A DNA stretch of 64,000 nt from positions 218,785,546 to 218,849,545 of the forward strand of contig JAUPFV010000002.1 in the NCBI GenBank assembly GCA_036936605.1, in the 5' to 3' direction. Below, piece by piece: positions 31,740-43,600 of this stretch (position 1 is the first letter of the stretch; each line of letters starts with the position of its first letter). Below the pieces are notes generated by a model. That model was not told where the DNA came from. It worked only from the letters and a program-made list of their open reading frames with translations, and searched no databases. Origin of the DNA: Limnanthes douglasii subsp. nivea (taxonomy: Eukaryota; Streptophyta; Magnoliopsida; Brassicales; Limnanthaceae). A program made the translations under genes and the position numbers.

Positions 31740-32331
31740 TTACTCTAAATAGAATTTCAAATGTTCAATGTTCCATGGCAGTCTTAACGAGTGGCCGAGC
31801 CTGTTTTGCAAACGATATGTCCCTCTCTTAATTTTCTCTATTACTTTGTATGGTCCTTCCCAGTTCGGGGCGAGCTTGCCGAGGTTTTTGTCCTTGGTGT
31901 GCAGAAAAACGCATCTCAAAACCTTGTCACCGACTTTAAATTCCCGACGGCGTACTTTAGACGCATACCGACTCCTCATCAAGGTCTGATAGTGTAAAGA
32001 ATTTAGCTGAGCGCGACTCCGTTTTTCTTCTACGAGGTCGAGAGCAAGCCGTCTGTCGCCTTCATTTGTGTTTTCATCATAGGTACCGATCCTGAAATAA
32101 AGAAAAATGGATTCCGCCGGGGTGACCGCGTCCATACCAAATACCAGAGCATAAGGTGACTCCTGAGTCGCCATTCGAGGGGTGGTTTGGTAAGCCCATA
32201 ACACTTCTTGTAAATAGTCTGGCCATTTGTCAGTATTTCCTTCGAGGTTCTTTTTGAGCCCGTCCAGAATGGTTCGGTTGGTGACTTCGACTTGCCCGTT
32301 CGCTTGAGGATGGAATGGAGCAGAGAAACAT
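31740..32331 (-). pseudogene. Tat 2 integrase C-terminal part
   Basis: 32204-31740 encodes WAYQTTPRMATQESPYALVF, then KVRRREFKVGDKVLRCVF and GPYKVIEKIKRGTYRL, the integrase end and chromodomain-free C-terminus of Tat elements. It is separated from the rest of integrase by a stop after THRIR at 32331 and a frame change. The expected catalytic Glu region (HPQANGQVE) lies near 32300 in another frame. Confidence 0.85.
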
Positions 32332-33728
32332 TATCTGATCCTGTGAGTCGTGCAAAAAGATTTCATTTTTCTGCTGTCGAATTGCGGTCCGTTATCCATG
32401 GTAAGCCTCTGGGGTACCCCAAACCGACAACAGATGTTGGACCAAATAAATTTGATGATGTCTTTAGTCTTAGTGGCGGATAATGGCTCAGCTTCAACCC
32501 ATTTTGAAAAGTAGTCCACCGCCACCACAATAGTCTGTCTCCCGCCAGATGCCATTGATAGCGGTCCTATAAGGTCGATTCCCCATCGGTCGAAGGGAAA
32601 TCCTTCTGATATGGATTCTAAAGGAGCTGCGGGTACGTTTATCGCGTTCGCGAATCTTTGACAAGTATCGCAAGTTTTTACTATTTGTTGTGCGTCCGCT
32701 GTTATCATCGGCCAATAAAATCCGGCGAGAAAAATTCTTCTAATTAAGGCTTTGCAACCACAATGAGCTGCACCCTCTCCATCATGTAGTTCGGATACAA
32801 TTATTTGTGACTCGTGGATCCCCAGACACCTCAGCAATGGGCGGCTAAATGAATTTTTGTATAATATGTCGCCCAATAAAACGTAACCTCGGACCTTGTT
32901 GCGAACCTTCCGAGCCGATGCGCCATCGCCTGGTAGTTGACCTTCGGCTAGGAAGACTATCATATCACGTCGCCAATCTGAAATAGTTACCAGGGATATC
33001 TGGCAAGCAATTTCAGGTCGGTTATCAAGCTCCTGCCTTTTTATGATCGATGGATTTTCTTGCTCGGTTACCCAGGGGTAATTGCTTGAGCAGGAAGCTG
33101 ATGCTAAGAAGTCTGTCACCATGTTCTCGCTTCTCGGGACGTGTTCGTACGTGATTTTGACAAAGGAGGCGGCTAGCACTCTTAGCGCGGCTAAATACTG
33201 GACCAGATGCTCTTTCCTGGCTTCCGAAGCTCCCGAGGCTTGGTTTATTAGAAGTTGGGAATCACTAACGAGGTGTACTTGCCTTGCTCCGCATACCTGT
33301 ACTAGCCGCAATCCGGCCACGGCGGCTTCATATTCGGCTTCGTTGTTGGAGTTAGGAAAGCCAAATCGGATGGCCTGGTGCATACTGATGCCTGTTGGGG
33401 TGACTATCTGCACGCCCGCTCCGCAGTCACTGACGTTTGCACCCCCCCCCCCCCCCAAATACCGTGTTACCGCATCCAGTGAGCTTTTGCTTACAAAGTA
33501 GACCGCTGTAGGGGCTGGTCCCGACTCGCTGATCAAGGCCGCACTAACTGCAAAATCTGTAACTGCGATATAAAGAAAAAGGGTGTCGCGTGTCAGAGGC
33601 TTCGTTAGGATTTTTAGGGACGATAGATATCGCTTAATCCCTAAGAAAGCTTCGTTACATTCGGGTGTCCACACAAAATTCTTGGCATTTCTCAAGACCT
33701 GACCTGACCCCGAAGGAGCATTTTTCAA
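32331..33728 (-). pseudogene. Tat 2 RNase H, second RNase H and integrase core
   Basis: This 465-residue frame starts in the RT/RNase H connection (NFVWTPECNEAFLGIKRYL) and continues with LFLYIAVTDFAVSAALI. It passes a poly-Gly run encoded by a 15-base C tract (33442-33456). The second RNase H follows (CGAGVQIVTPTG, SNNEAEYEAAVAGL, LVSDSQLLINQ), then integrase (HCGCKALIRRIFLAGFYWP, CDTCQRF, WGIDLIGPL, TMDNGPQFD). The Gly run marks a deletion between the two RNase H parts. The RT palm with the YVDD box has been deleted just upstream: sequence jumps from MPFGLKNAGATYLRG to INLKLNFEKCSFGV near 33760-33730. Confidence 0.88.
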
Positions 33729-33840
33729 AGTTGAGCTTGAGGTTTATACCCCTGAGGTACGTTGCTCCAGCATTTTTCAGTCCGAACGGCATGACCTTGT
33801 AGCAATACAGGCCTCGGCCCGTTATAAACGTTATGCTTTC

Positions 33841-34695
33841 CTAATCTGCTGGGTGCAACTTGATCTGATTATAACCAGCGTATGCATCCATGAACGATAG
33901 TAGTCTATTTCCCGAGGTCGAGTCTACCAATTGGTCAATCCTCGGCATCGGGAAGGGGTCATTTGGGCACACTCGATTGAGGTCGGTGAAGTCCACGCAC
34001 ATCCTCCACTTCCCGTTTTTCTTCTTTACCAGGATGAGATTAGAGGTCCAGAGCGGGTAACTTGACTCCTTTATGTGCCCGACGCTGATCATTTTTTTGA
34101 CTTTGCGTAAAATAATTTCTACCTTTTCTGGGGAAAAAGCCCGACGCTTTTGAGAGACAGGTCTGACGTTTTTGTTGACAGTTAGCCTGTGAATCACACA
34201 AGACTCTGGGACTCCGGTTACGTCCCTCGAGCACCACGCGGATAAATCTAAATTCTCCCGTAGTAGGGACAACAACTGTTTTTCCCGTAGTAGGCACGCC
34301 CGATTGAGGTCGGTGAAGTCCACGCACATCCTCCACTTCCTGTTTTTCTTCTTTACCAGGATGGGATTAGAGGTCCAGAGCGGGTAACTTGACTCCTTTA
34401 TGTGCCCGACGCTGATCATTTTTTTGATTTCGCGTAAAATAATTTCTACCTTTTCTAGGGAAAAAGCCCGATGCTTTTGAGAGACAGGTCTGACGTTTTT
34501 GTTGATAGTTAGCCTGTGAATCACACAAGACTCTGGGACTCCGGTTATGTCCCTCGAGCACCACGCGGATAAATCTAAATTCTCCCGTAGTAGGGACAAC
34601 AACTGTTCCCTGAAGACCTGCGACAAACGGATCCCGATCTGCAGAACTTTACCTTCGGCAAACGGGTGTTGTTCACATTCTTCGTCGGTAGTCAA
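33841..34695 (-). pseudogene. Tat 2 RT N-terminal segment with internal duplication
   Basis: The frame holds two near-identical copies of a 109-residue block: LLSLLRENLDLSAWCSRD, VIHRLTxNKNVRPVSQK, KKMISVGHIKESSYPLWTSN, WRMCVDFTDLNR. Only the second copy goes on to NDPFPMPRIDQLVDSTSG and FMDAYAGYNQIKLHPAD. The duplicated DNA is exactly 327 bp, so the frame is kept. A normal Tat RT has one such block. The copies differ at a handful of residues. Confidence 0.9.
33974..34627. repeat. 327-bp tandem duplication inside RT
   Basis: 33974-34300 and 34301-34627 are direct copies; the first junction on the coding strand reads DLNRACLLREKQLLSLL. Confidence 0.92.
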
Positions 34696-34878
34696 ATAGC
34701 TAGGAGCTTCCCTAGGAACATCAACGGGTAATGATCCATCTCTTAATCCTTTTTAACTGCTATTCCCGTGCCTGATCCATCTCTTAATCCTTTTTGGGTG
34801 CTAACGCCGCTCAATAACACTCCCGCACTGCTTTCTGGCTGCTTTGGACTATACCCACGTTGTTTCCGACTACGTATT

Positions 34879-35871
34879 TCAAACACTGATGGACTGTGGA
34901 TGATACCGCATGCATTCGCGATATCCATGATCTGTCGAAAATTGCATTATGAGAACCCGGTCGTCTACTACCACGAATAAAACGGTGACCTCCTTCTTAA
35001 ATGGGTCGCGGCCTAGCTGAACGATGCCCTCAAATTCTCCGATAACGTCAGCTGCTGACCCCGTAAATCCCACAATAGTATGATCCGACCGCGTGATGAC
35101 CGGAGGTGTGCTAAATTTGGCGAAAGTGGACGCGAAGATTATGTTGGCCGAACTACCGGTATCCACCAAGATATGTCGAACCTCTTCCCCCGCAATGGCC
35201 GCCCCGATCATGATGGCGTCCTCGTGAGGTCCGGCTATATCTCTCATGCCATCGTCGTTAAAATACAGGATCAGTGACGGGACACTTTTGGAGTGGGGGT
35301 AAGTTCGAGCTTCCAATTGGGTGGTTAGATTCACTATATGCCTTTTTCTGGAAGAGTGTGTGGTACCTGCCATAGAATCTCCACCGAAGAAAGTCAGAGA
35401 TTCAAAGAATTTACAAAGGTTTTTTACATTACCAACATTTTACTCAGCTTCCTCTTCGATGATCCCGATGATGTTTTAATTCGTCTCGGGGTCGAGGTAC
35501 TCAATTGAAACATCAAAAGGGTCGATGACCTCCGAAATGGTCATGGCGGTTTCGGGCTTTGGCATCGTCGCGACTTCTCTCGAAGTTGTGCTTTGTTAAG
35601 CTTTCTTCTTTACATATTCCAGGAGGTTTCCGTGCTCTATGAGCATCTGTATTTCTTTTTTGAGGGAAATGCAGTCCTTAGTATCGTGCCCCACGTCTTC
35701 GTGATAGTGACAATAACGGTTATTCCTCTGTTCCCGAGGCGTTGGTATTGGGAAGGGCCTTCGATACATCCCGTTTTTCTTAGTTCTTTCGTAGATTGAT
35801 GATACACATTCTGTCAGGTCGGCAAAATAAGTAGGTCGGATCCACTTGTTAGACATGGGTCGCGACACCAT
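34879..35871 (-). pseudogene. Tat 2 zinc knuckle region and aspartic protease
   Basis: 35871-35596 has CHYHEDVGHDTKDC (knuckle-like) and LKKEIQMLIEHGNLLEYVKK. 35373-34879 has the protease active site ILVDTGSSANIIFASTF. A frame break separates them near 35400-35590. The protease end (IMQFSTDHGYRECM) runs out of frame where Tat 1 reads YNAILGRSWL. Confidence 0.85.
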
Positions 35872-35948
35872 TTGACTCGTCTGCTTCGTTTTTTGGCTCG
35901 GGGGGAGCCGAAGGCTTGACAGGTAAGGACTGGGTCGGGGGTATTGCG

Positions 35949-37154
35949 CTAATCGGCTAGGCTTCCTGAGCGTAGCTGGATTGAGTCCCTTGTCTTATCA
36001 CGATACGCAGTTAGCGCCACGTTTTCCTCGCAATGGTCCAGGTCGGTTTTAGCGTCAATAAAACGCCTGGTATATTCCCTGAGGCTCTCTCCTAGCCTCT
36101 GCTTACAATTCATAATGGTGTCTCTATTGGCTCGGAAACTCTTGCTTCCGACGAAATGTTGTATAAACATCGTCCAGAACATCCCGAAGTTTTTGATGCA
36201 GCCTTGTGGTAATCGGTTGTACCACTTGGATGCCTGGTCCCGAAAAGTCATCGAAAATTCCCTACATAGGAGTTTATCGTCATTGTCGAAACTCAGCATG
36301 AAGTTTTTGAAGGCTTCCAAGTGGTTATCCGGGTCCTTCTTTCCGTCATATTTTTCCAATTTGGAAATATCAAACCTCTTCCGGAGTTGCCCCGCTAATA
36401 TCTCATCGGACAATGGTGAAGCTCTCCAATTCATCCTGTACCCGAAAGCGCCGCCTCCGAGTCCTTCTGTCTGAACTCCGTAGAGTCCCTCATCCCCTGG
36501 ATTGATAAATTGGCTGCTAGTTCGGTACCCTTGGTTCTGGCTATTCGAAGGTTGCCATTGCACTTGACGCAGTGCTACCCGCTCTTCCCTGCTGCCCGCT
36601 GACATTTCTTCTTTCTCAAATGACACTGGGGTTTGTTTTTTGGTGCTACCTTTTTTGTACTTCGGAGAGTCTGGCCGGGGTCCCCTGTGGCGTCAGGAAT
36701 GATTTTTCTGTACGCGTTTGCTCATCCTTTCCCATCGTCGGTACTCCCTTCCCAACGAGTCATCCGAGGTGTAATCGGCGAAAACGCCGCGGTTATCCTC
36801 TGGGTACCGCTGCTCTCTGGTGTTTTGCCCATCCTCGGGATGAGGCTCCCGATAATATCTGACAGGTCGGGCCTCGATGCGATGTCCCGCAGTCGGGTTG
36901 CCTCCGCTGCGGTTATCCATGAATGGTTCTTTGCCTTTTCCTTCTCGAACCCTTTTCTCGTCTAATGCCCGCTCTCTTTCAGCGTTCAGTCTGGCAATGT
37001 CTTCCAGGAGCTGTCTTCTGGTCATGATAAGGGTCGAACGTTTGTCCCGACCCTGGATATAGTGTTCCCGACCCGGGGCTTCTTCGCCCTCGGATAACAA
37101 AACGGCTTGGGCTACTTCTCTCCCGACCCTCTCTTCGACAGCCTCGTCATTCAT
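35949..37154 (-). pseudogene. Tat 2 gag
   Basis: Starts at ATG 37154 (MNDEAVEERVGREVAQAVLL), with an Arg/Glu-rich N-terminal part to 36693. The frame changes, then 36626-35949 gives the gag core: KYDGKKDPDNHLEAFKNFML, SMTFRDQASKWYNRLPQGCI, FIQHFVGSKSF and GESLREYTRRFIDAKTDL. These match the Tat 1 gag block for block. Confidence 0.87.
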
Positions 37155-37202
37155 CTTTTCAATCGCGATTTTCAAAGAAAAAGATTCTTTTTTGGTATCA
37201 CG

Positions 37203-37223
37203 GATTCCCACAGACGGCGCCAA
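37203..37223 (-). promoter_or_regulatory. Primer-binding site of Tat 2
   Basis: The minus strand directly inside the 5' LTR reads TTGGCGCCGTCTGTGGGAAT. The same word lies in the Tat 3 remnant at 59612-59631. Confidence 0.7.
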
Positions 37224-37550
37224 TGATGAGAGAATAAATGACTAGGGAGAATATCAGATCTTGAATCTGATGTGACTAGAGAGAGAATGTAGAGAGAGAA
37301 AAAGCAAAGAGAATATTATAATGTGGAATGTCCCACCTACAAAGAATAATGGGTCTCCTTTTATAGTAAAGAAGGGTGGATCCATTAATGTCCTTGGTGG
37401 GCTTGCTTTATTTCTATTTTAGTCATTCACCAAATACAATGTTTACAAATTAATCCTTAATAAACTGTAAATGCTATTATTATCACATCAATTTCCTTTT
37501 ATTTATAACTAACCCTTTATTATTAATTCTGGCGAATTATTCCCTTATCA
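37224..37550 (-). repeat. 5' LTR of Tat element 2
   Basis: 327 bp, plus strand TGATGAGAGAAT to CCCTTATCA. Confidence 0.92.
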
Positions 37551-39930
37551 ACGTTGACTTGAAAGTTCATACATCAAATCCCTTCTCACTTCCTCCCATG
37601 AATCCGCATTGTCTTTAATCGTCAAAGCTACGACCCTAAATCCACAATTACCGTCCGGAGCAACGTCTTCAACGCTAGTTATGTAGTTGTGCAAGTACTC
37701 GGGAAAAAAACTCTCGTAGGAGCTCAATCATTTTCCTTTATTCGATTTTCTAGATCGAGTCGCTTTCTCCTCTTTAGGTGGGGCTTTAGATTTGGACTTG
37801 GATTTCGGTACTAAAAATACCTTAACCGCCGACGTGGCCATGCTACCTATCGTGTCGGGAGTACTAGCACCTAAACTATCACCGTATTCCCACTCAGATG
37901 GGTTCCGCTTAGTTGACTTGTCAGGACCGGTTTTTTCTGACCTTTTGTGACAACCGGTTCCTTAGGTTACAAAACATGGCTTCTAGCGGGATCTAGGATT
38001 TGCATCATCCTATTTATTATGTGATCTTGCACTTGTGGACCGTAACGACGTATGGTACTATCAATTATGGATAGCTTTCTTGTAAGCTCATCTTCGGTAC
38101 CAACGTTTTCCCTAGGCTTGATCTCTAAAGTACTCCAATAAACATCACGTTCACTCTTTTGAATCGACCTACCTTCTCTCGCGATCGTAGCACACTCATA
38201 CGCACAAGGTAAATTGTGTGTTGTCCTAATTACACAACCACACTTTGCGGGAGTGAACCACAAATCCCCGACCTTTTTAATAGTTTCCTCTAATAGTTGA
38301 ATGGTCGTACATGAAAGTTTACCTTTGATGTCGCTAAAGATAGCTCCCCTAGATGCTTTTCTAGGCTTGGTGCAACTCGGCAAGGTTTTTGTTATACTCT
38401 TCGATCGTCGCCGAATGTTGAACCGCAACATAAAATTCTAAGAAATCCTCACCCATGTCCGCTTTGGGCAAAACTTTCCTAGAGTATAAGCTAATGTTCC
38501 TATTTATATGCCAAGTGCATAACATATGACTTGCATCCGGAAATACCTCATCGATAGCATTCATTAAAGCTAACTCCCTATCCGTGACGATAATATTTGG
38601 TAATGCGCACATGTTGTTCACCATCACTCTTCTTAGAACGCTCATTGCCCATGTGTAGTTCTCTTCATTCTCCGAGCTCATAAAAACAAATGCTATACAA
38701 AAGGTCTTTTTTCGTCAAAGTTTGGCCAACTATTTCTAGCAAAGGCATTTTACACCTTGTAGTCTTGTACGTGCTATCCATTATAAGCACTTGAGGAAAA
38801 GTGCACAACAAATCGATGCTTGTGGGATGCGCGAAAAACAATTCAAGGATCTTGTTAGTTTCTTTGTTTGTGCGCTCCCAAACATAGTACTCCTGCTCCT
38901 TCAACTTACCGAACAAGTATTGCATTTGGGATTTTCCCGCTTTATCAACCCATTGGTGTTTGTGTCGCATGTTGTAGATAGTACGCATACTAGATACATT
39001 TTCCGGATCTTTTAACTTCAATCCACGGTATATATCTCTTGGCCGAGAACCGATTGTTGTGAGTTTACGAACATACTCCTCCTCTTCCCCTTTTAACCTC
39101 GCGGCCCGTGAATGACCATCCAAGTGCAAGAAGAATTGGTGGTTGTGTTTTCCATTTCTAACTACCAATTTCCAATAACTGGGTACTTCTAACACCGGAT
39201 TGCCCCTAAGCAGGAACGAACATCCGCATTTTTTCGATGAATAATCTCGTCGCTTCTTCACAATCCCCGGTTTCGGCCTTGACGTTCAACCACCGTGCCT
39301 CTCGCACTTGAAATATAGCCGCAGAGTTTTACCGTTTTTACTACCATCGTCATCTTTATCAACCACAATAATGAATCCTATACTCTTGCTTTCCTTATCA
39401 ACCCATTCGATCAATTCCGCCTTCGTGTAGAAATTATCTGTGGTAAAAATTTGGCTATAATCGGCCATGTTACATGATGCTTGCGCCGGTTCCTACACAA
39501 ACAAAAATTATTTCACTAACACAAAATCACAATTCTTTCATGTAACCAACAACAAAAATAACTCCATCAATTGTAAACATGTATTCACACTTCAAATAAT
39601 GAAGACAAACGCAATATTCAACAAAAAACAGGCATATAAAACCAAGACAAGTCAAATTTTTGCATGATCATGCGGAGATTTTGGTAAATCTTCGCACAAT
39701 CATGCCAAGATTGTACGAAGATTGTGCATCTTCCACGCGTGTTCTTTCGTGGAAGTGTACATTTCAAAGCACGATTTCGTGCGAATATTTGTTCTATGTA
39801 GAAAAAATTAAAAATTTACCTCAAGGATACTCACCATATGGTCATTAAGCGGCTCTTCCTCTTCCGAAAGGAAATCATCAACGTTGCAGCTCCAATCTTC
39901 GTTATAGTCATTTAAATCAAGTCTTGGAGT
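37551..39930 (-). pseudogene. MULE transposase A: FAR1-like, MULE transposase, SWIM and OTU protease
   Basis: Read on the minus strand. Exon 1 (to about 39835) ends FLSEEEEPLNDHM. Exon 2 starts near 39492 (EPAQASCNMADYSQIFTTD) and holds a FAR1-like N-terminus (YTKAELIEWVDKE, CGCSFLLRG, WKLVVRNGKHNH). The MULE core follows, with D in VLIMDSTYKTTR and D in NIIVTDRELALMNAI, and CTWHINRN. Then SWIM-like CGCVIRTTHNLPCAYEC, whose last His is missing. The protein runs on into the OTU cysteine-protease start (VAPDGNCGFRVVALT, catalytic Cys) at 37690-37600, where Tat 2 is inserted. At least three frame breaks. The transposase would cut its terminal repeats; the role of the OTU domain is unknown. Confidence 0.82.
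39493..39834 (-). repeat. Inferred intron 1 of MULE A with hairpin cluster
   Basis: Within GT-AG limits lie GCATGATCATGC (39662-39673, perfect palindrome), GCACAAT ... ATTGTGC (39694-39727) and CTTCCACG ... CGTGGAAG (39730-39755). An alternative donor is at 39819. Confidence 0.6.
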
Positions 39931-40613
39931 AGTTGGGCTTTAACGTTTAATAATTAAGGTTTATTAAATGTTTGGGTGAGAGTTTGGGATTGTTAGAATA
40001 TGTGTTTTTTTTAATTTCGGAGAGGGAAGTGGTAGGAAAAGAGAGGAGGAGAAGAAGAAAATGGGTAGTTGGAAAAATTGATGGTTTTTATATGTGAGGG
40101 TATTTTGGTAATTTCAAATTCACTAGAAAAAATCCAAAATATAGGTATTTCTATAAAGATAAAGGGTCTCGTTTTAGCTAGTGCCCATATATTATTTCCT
40201 TTATTGAGAAGATAATAAAATAGAGTTTTTATTTATTTATGGAAGAAATAAAAAATTTGAACAAAGAAATAGGTTCTCTCTATTTTTATATAATAAAGGG
40301 TATGGCTATATATACCCAATTCAGGTTTAAGTATACCCAAAATCTTCCTTTAACTTTAGTTTGAATTTTTTTGACCTTTTTACCCTTGACAAGAAAATTA
40401 ATCTCGAAACTGCCATTAAGTAAAAAAAACTACTAAGTGTATCCTAAGTATACCCAATTCACCAAATAACCTATTTCGCTATCTATACCCATACAAACAT
40501 TCTTCTTTACTGAATTTATGATCCAAATAGTATAATCTTTTTAAATTTTTTGAAACCAAGTTCAAACTTCATAACAAAATCAAGAACATTCAACCAAAAA
40601 CACAAAATCAATC
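39931..40613. other. Intergenic region between the divergent MULE A and MULE B genes
   Basis: AT-rich. It holds the unit-2 terminal-like motif GGGTCTCGTTTTAGC (40167-40181) and the unit-3 motif TAAGTATACCCAA (40328-40340), with a second copy at about 40442-40456. No gene. Confidence 0.6.
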
Positions 40614-43600
40614 ATGACTAAAGCAGAACTAGGGATCAGTGTGGAGGAGTTGATGTCGCCGGAGATAAGGGATGATGAAATATTGCCGGAAAAAGAGTTG
40701 GAGTTGCCGGAGAAACCGCTACCGTCGCCGGAGAAGCAGCCATCGCCGGAGGAGAAGGTAAAAATTTCGGATGGTGGCCTTAGCACCACCGGTTCCTGGA
40801 CATGGAAATGGTGGTGCGTAGGTTACGCACGGCCGGTTCTTGGCCTTAGAATCGGCCGTGCGTGACCTACGCACCCCCGGTTCCATGGTCAGGAACCGGT
40901 GGTGCTAACGCCACCTGCCGGTCGGTACCGAGGCCTCAGTACCACCGGTTCTGAGGCCTTGAACCGTTGGTGCAGGGGCCTCCGTCCGCTCGGTTCTGAG
41001 GCCCCTGCACCACCGGTTCTAGGCCTCTTAACCTACGGTTCGCCCAGATTTTTGGAAAAAATCAAGGTTTTTTCCGTTTTTAACTATACCTGAATGCTTA
41101 TTGTGGTTTGTTGTTGTGTAACAGGGGACGGATGTCGCCAATGGGACTGAGGATCCTTTCGCTACTGACTACAGTCATTTGTTATTCACTACCAAGTTCT
41201 ACACACACGACGCGTTGATAAAATGAGTTACGAAGACATGAAAACGCCATGGTATGGTTATCAACATAAGTCGGCGCGACAAAGTAAACAGTAGAAAAAG
41301 TCCGAGGATGTATTTCTAGTGTGAGAGGGGGGGGGGGGTATACTGCAAGAGTAGCAGAAAAAGACCGTAAACGGAAGTCTACATGATCGAAAAAGATTGA
41401 TTGCCCATTTCAACTTCTCGGGTTAATGATGGAACCAGATCAATGGAAGTTAGAAGGGAAATGTGGTATTCATAACCATGAGAGTTCAAAACATCTAGAT
41501 GGTCATTCTTTTGTTGGCCGTTTGAATGATGAAGAGATGGAATATGTTCAACGAGCGACCTACATTGGTACTAACCCCAGATATATCTAGAATGGTGTTA
41601 AGAAGTTGAACGAAGATAATGTTTCTACCATGCAGACCATCTACAATGCACGGCAGAAAAGTAGGGTTTTAAAAAAAGGCAGGTAGGTCACAACTCCAGT
41701 TCTTGTTGTGGGAGCTTAAGTCACATAATTATTATGAATGGCATAAATCCGGTGAAGACGATGGACAAATCATTACATATATGTTTTTTGCCCATCCAGT
41801 CAGTGTTGACCTTTTGCGGACATTTCAAACAGTTTTGATAATGGATAGTACATATAAAGTCATACGATATGGTATGCCATTGTTCGAGATAGTGGGTGTG
41901 ACGTGTACCGGATTGACTTTCTGTGCGGCATTTGCCTTCATGTCCGTTGAGAAGTTAAACAACTTCAAATGGGTGTTAGAGTGTTTGAAGTCGTTGATTT
42001 CCGTTCACGGAATTGAAGAACCTCGTGTCATCCTGACCGAAAAATATTTAGTGTTAATGAACGCCATAGAAGTTGTATTCCCAGAGACAACGCATATGTT
42101 ATGTCGATGGCACATAGCACAGAATGTTCAGGGGCAAACAAGAAAATACTTTCTCGAGAAAAGTGATCATGTGAAATTTGTTTCCGCTTGGAAGAAAATT
42201 GCGTATGCAGCATCAGAGATTGAATTCGATCACGCCCGACGGGACATGCTATTGGAGTACAAAGACTACCCTCTTGCAATTGAATACACTGAAAAATTGT
42301 GGCTCGATAAATACATGGACAAATTCGTTGTTTGGAAGACGAACAATAAGTTGCATTTTGGACATTGCACGACTAACCGCGTCGAGAGTGCTCATTTTAA
42401 CCTAAAGCGTTACCTACGTACAAGAAAATTAAACTTCGAGTTATTTTGGGGTAGGGTTCATTCGCTTGTTGAAATCCAACATTCTGCCATTAGATCGTCG
42501 TTCGGGAAGATTCGTCACATAGCACTGCATAAGTTCGCGGACAAACGTTTTGATGAAATTTGAGGCAAGGTTTCCCACATGGCGTTAGAACTGTTTTTCG
42601 CCGAAGTAGAGAAGGCCGAAGATAGCAATATGGTCGATATTGAAGATGGGTCGGATGTTAAAGACAATGGCGTCTGTATATGCGCTATAAAATCTACACA
42701 CAGTATACCTTGCTATCACCAGGTCCGCAAGTGGCGTAAAGACAAAATTTCTGCCTCGTTAGATGCTTCTCACATCCAATGGACAAAGTTAGAAATAATA
42801 CCTCGTTCATTCCGCACGAACATGGAGATTCTCAAAGATGATTTGCTAAAGCTAGTAACCGATGTTATGGAGACAAAAGATGAAAGCCGTATAAAACATA
42901 TTTACAAGAAATTGTTTGAAATTGTTTATCCTGAAACATCCTCATTGCTAGAGCCATTGGAGAAGCAGAAACACCAAGGCCGCCCGCAAGTGAAAATAAA
43001 GTTAGTTGTCGATACATCATCCACTAAATGGGACAAATGCTACTGAGAACACAAGATAGATGAGGATAAGCCTAGTCATGACTCAGTCATGAACTCTTTA
43101 AAACCACCGAAAGTTAAAAAGGGTAAAACAGCTGCTAGTGCAAATACGATTCGGGCAGATGTGCCTAAAGTACCTCGTACTCGTAGTTTTTCCATTGCCT
43201 CGCTCGCTAGAAACATCGTATAATCATCCATTGGTGGAGTCACAGAACTAATACACGACCCGAAAGATTTTTTGCGTTGGTTTCCGACTCACTTCAACCC
43301 TTTTATATCGGGTATAAATGATGTTAAGGCAGATGGTCATTGTGGATATTAAGCAGTTTCGTTTGGGTTGTATGGTCATGAAGAAGGTTGGCGAGGTGTT
43401 CGGAAGGAAATATACGATGAACTCATGGAAAACTATGACACATACAGCAAGATTTATAACGGTAAAGAGGATTACCTGAAGGTTGCAGAAAGTATAAACT
43501 ACTACGAGACACTAACATCACCCAAATATTGGATGACAATGCCGGAAATGGGGATTGCGATTGCAACCAAGTTCGAATGCATTGTTCATTTTGTGTCACT

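Larger units (their letters stand above)
27696..37550 (-). mobile_element. Ty3/gypsy Tat-lineage LTR retrotransposon 2 (3' LTR truncated)
   Basis: The order on the minus strand is a 327-bp 5' LTR (37550-37224), primer-binding site, gag, protease, RT, RNase H domains, integrase, tandem repeats, an antisense extra ORF and a 3' LTR fragment (27881-27696). The 3' LTR matches only the last part of the 5' LTR, and no TSD exists, so DNA at the left junction was deleted after insertion. The OTU coding region interrupted at 37551 does not resume at 27695, which agrees. The pol region has a large duplication and deletions, so the element is dead. Confidence 0.92.
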
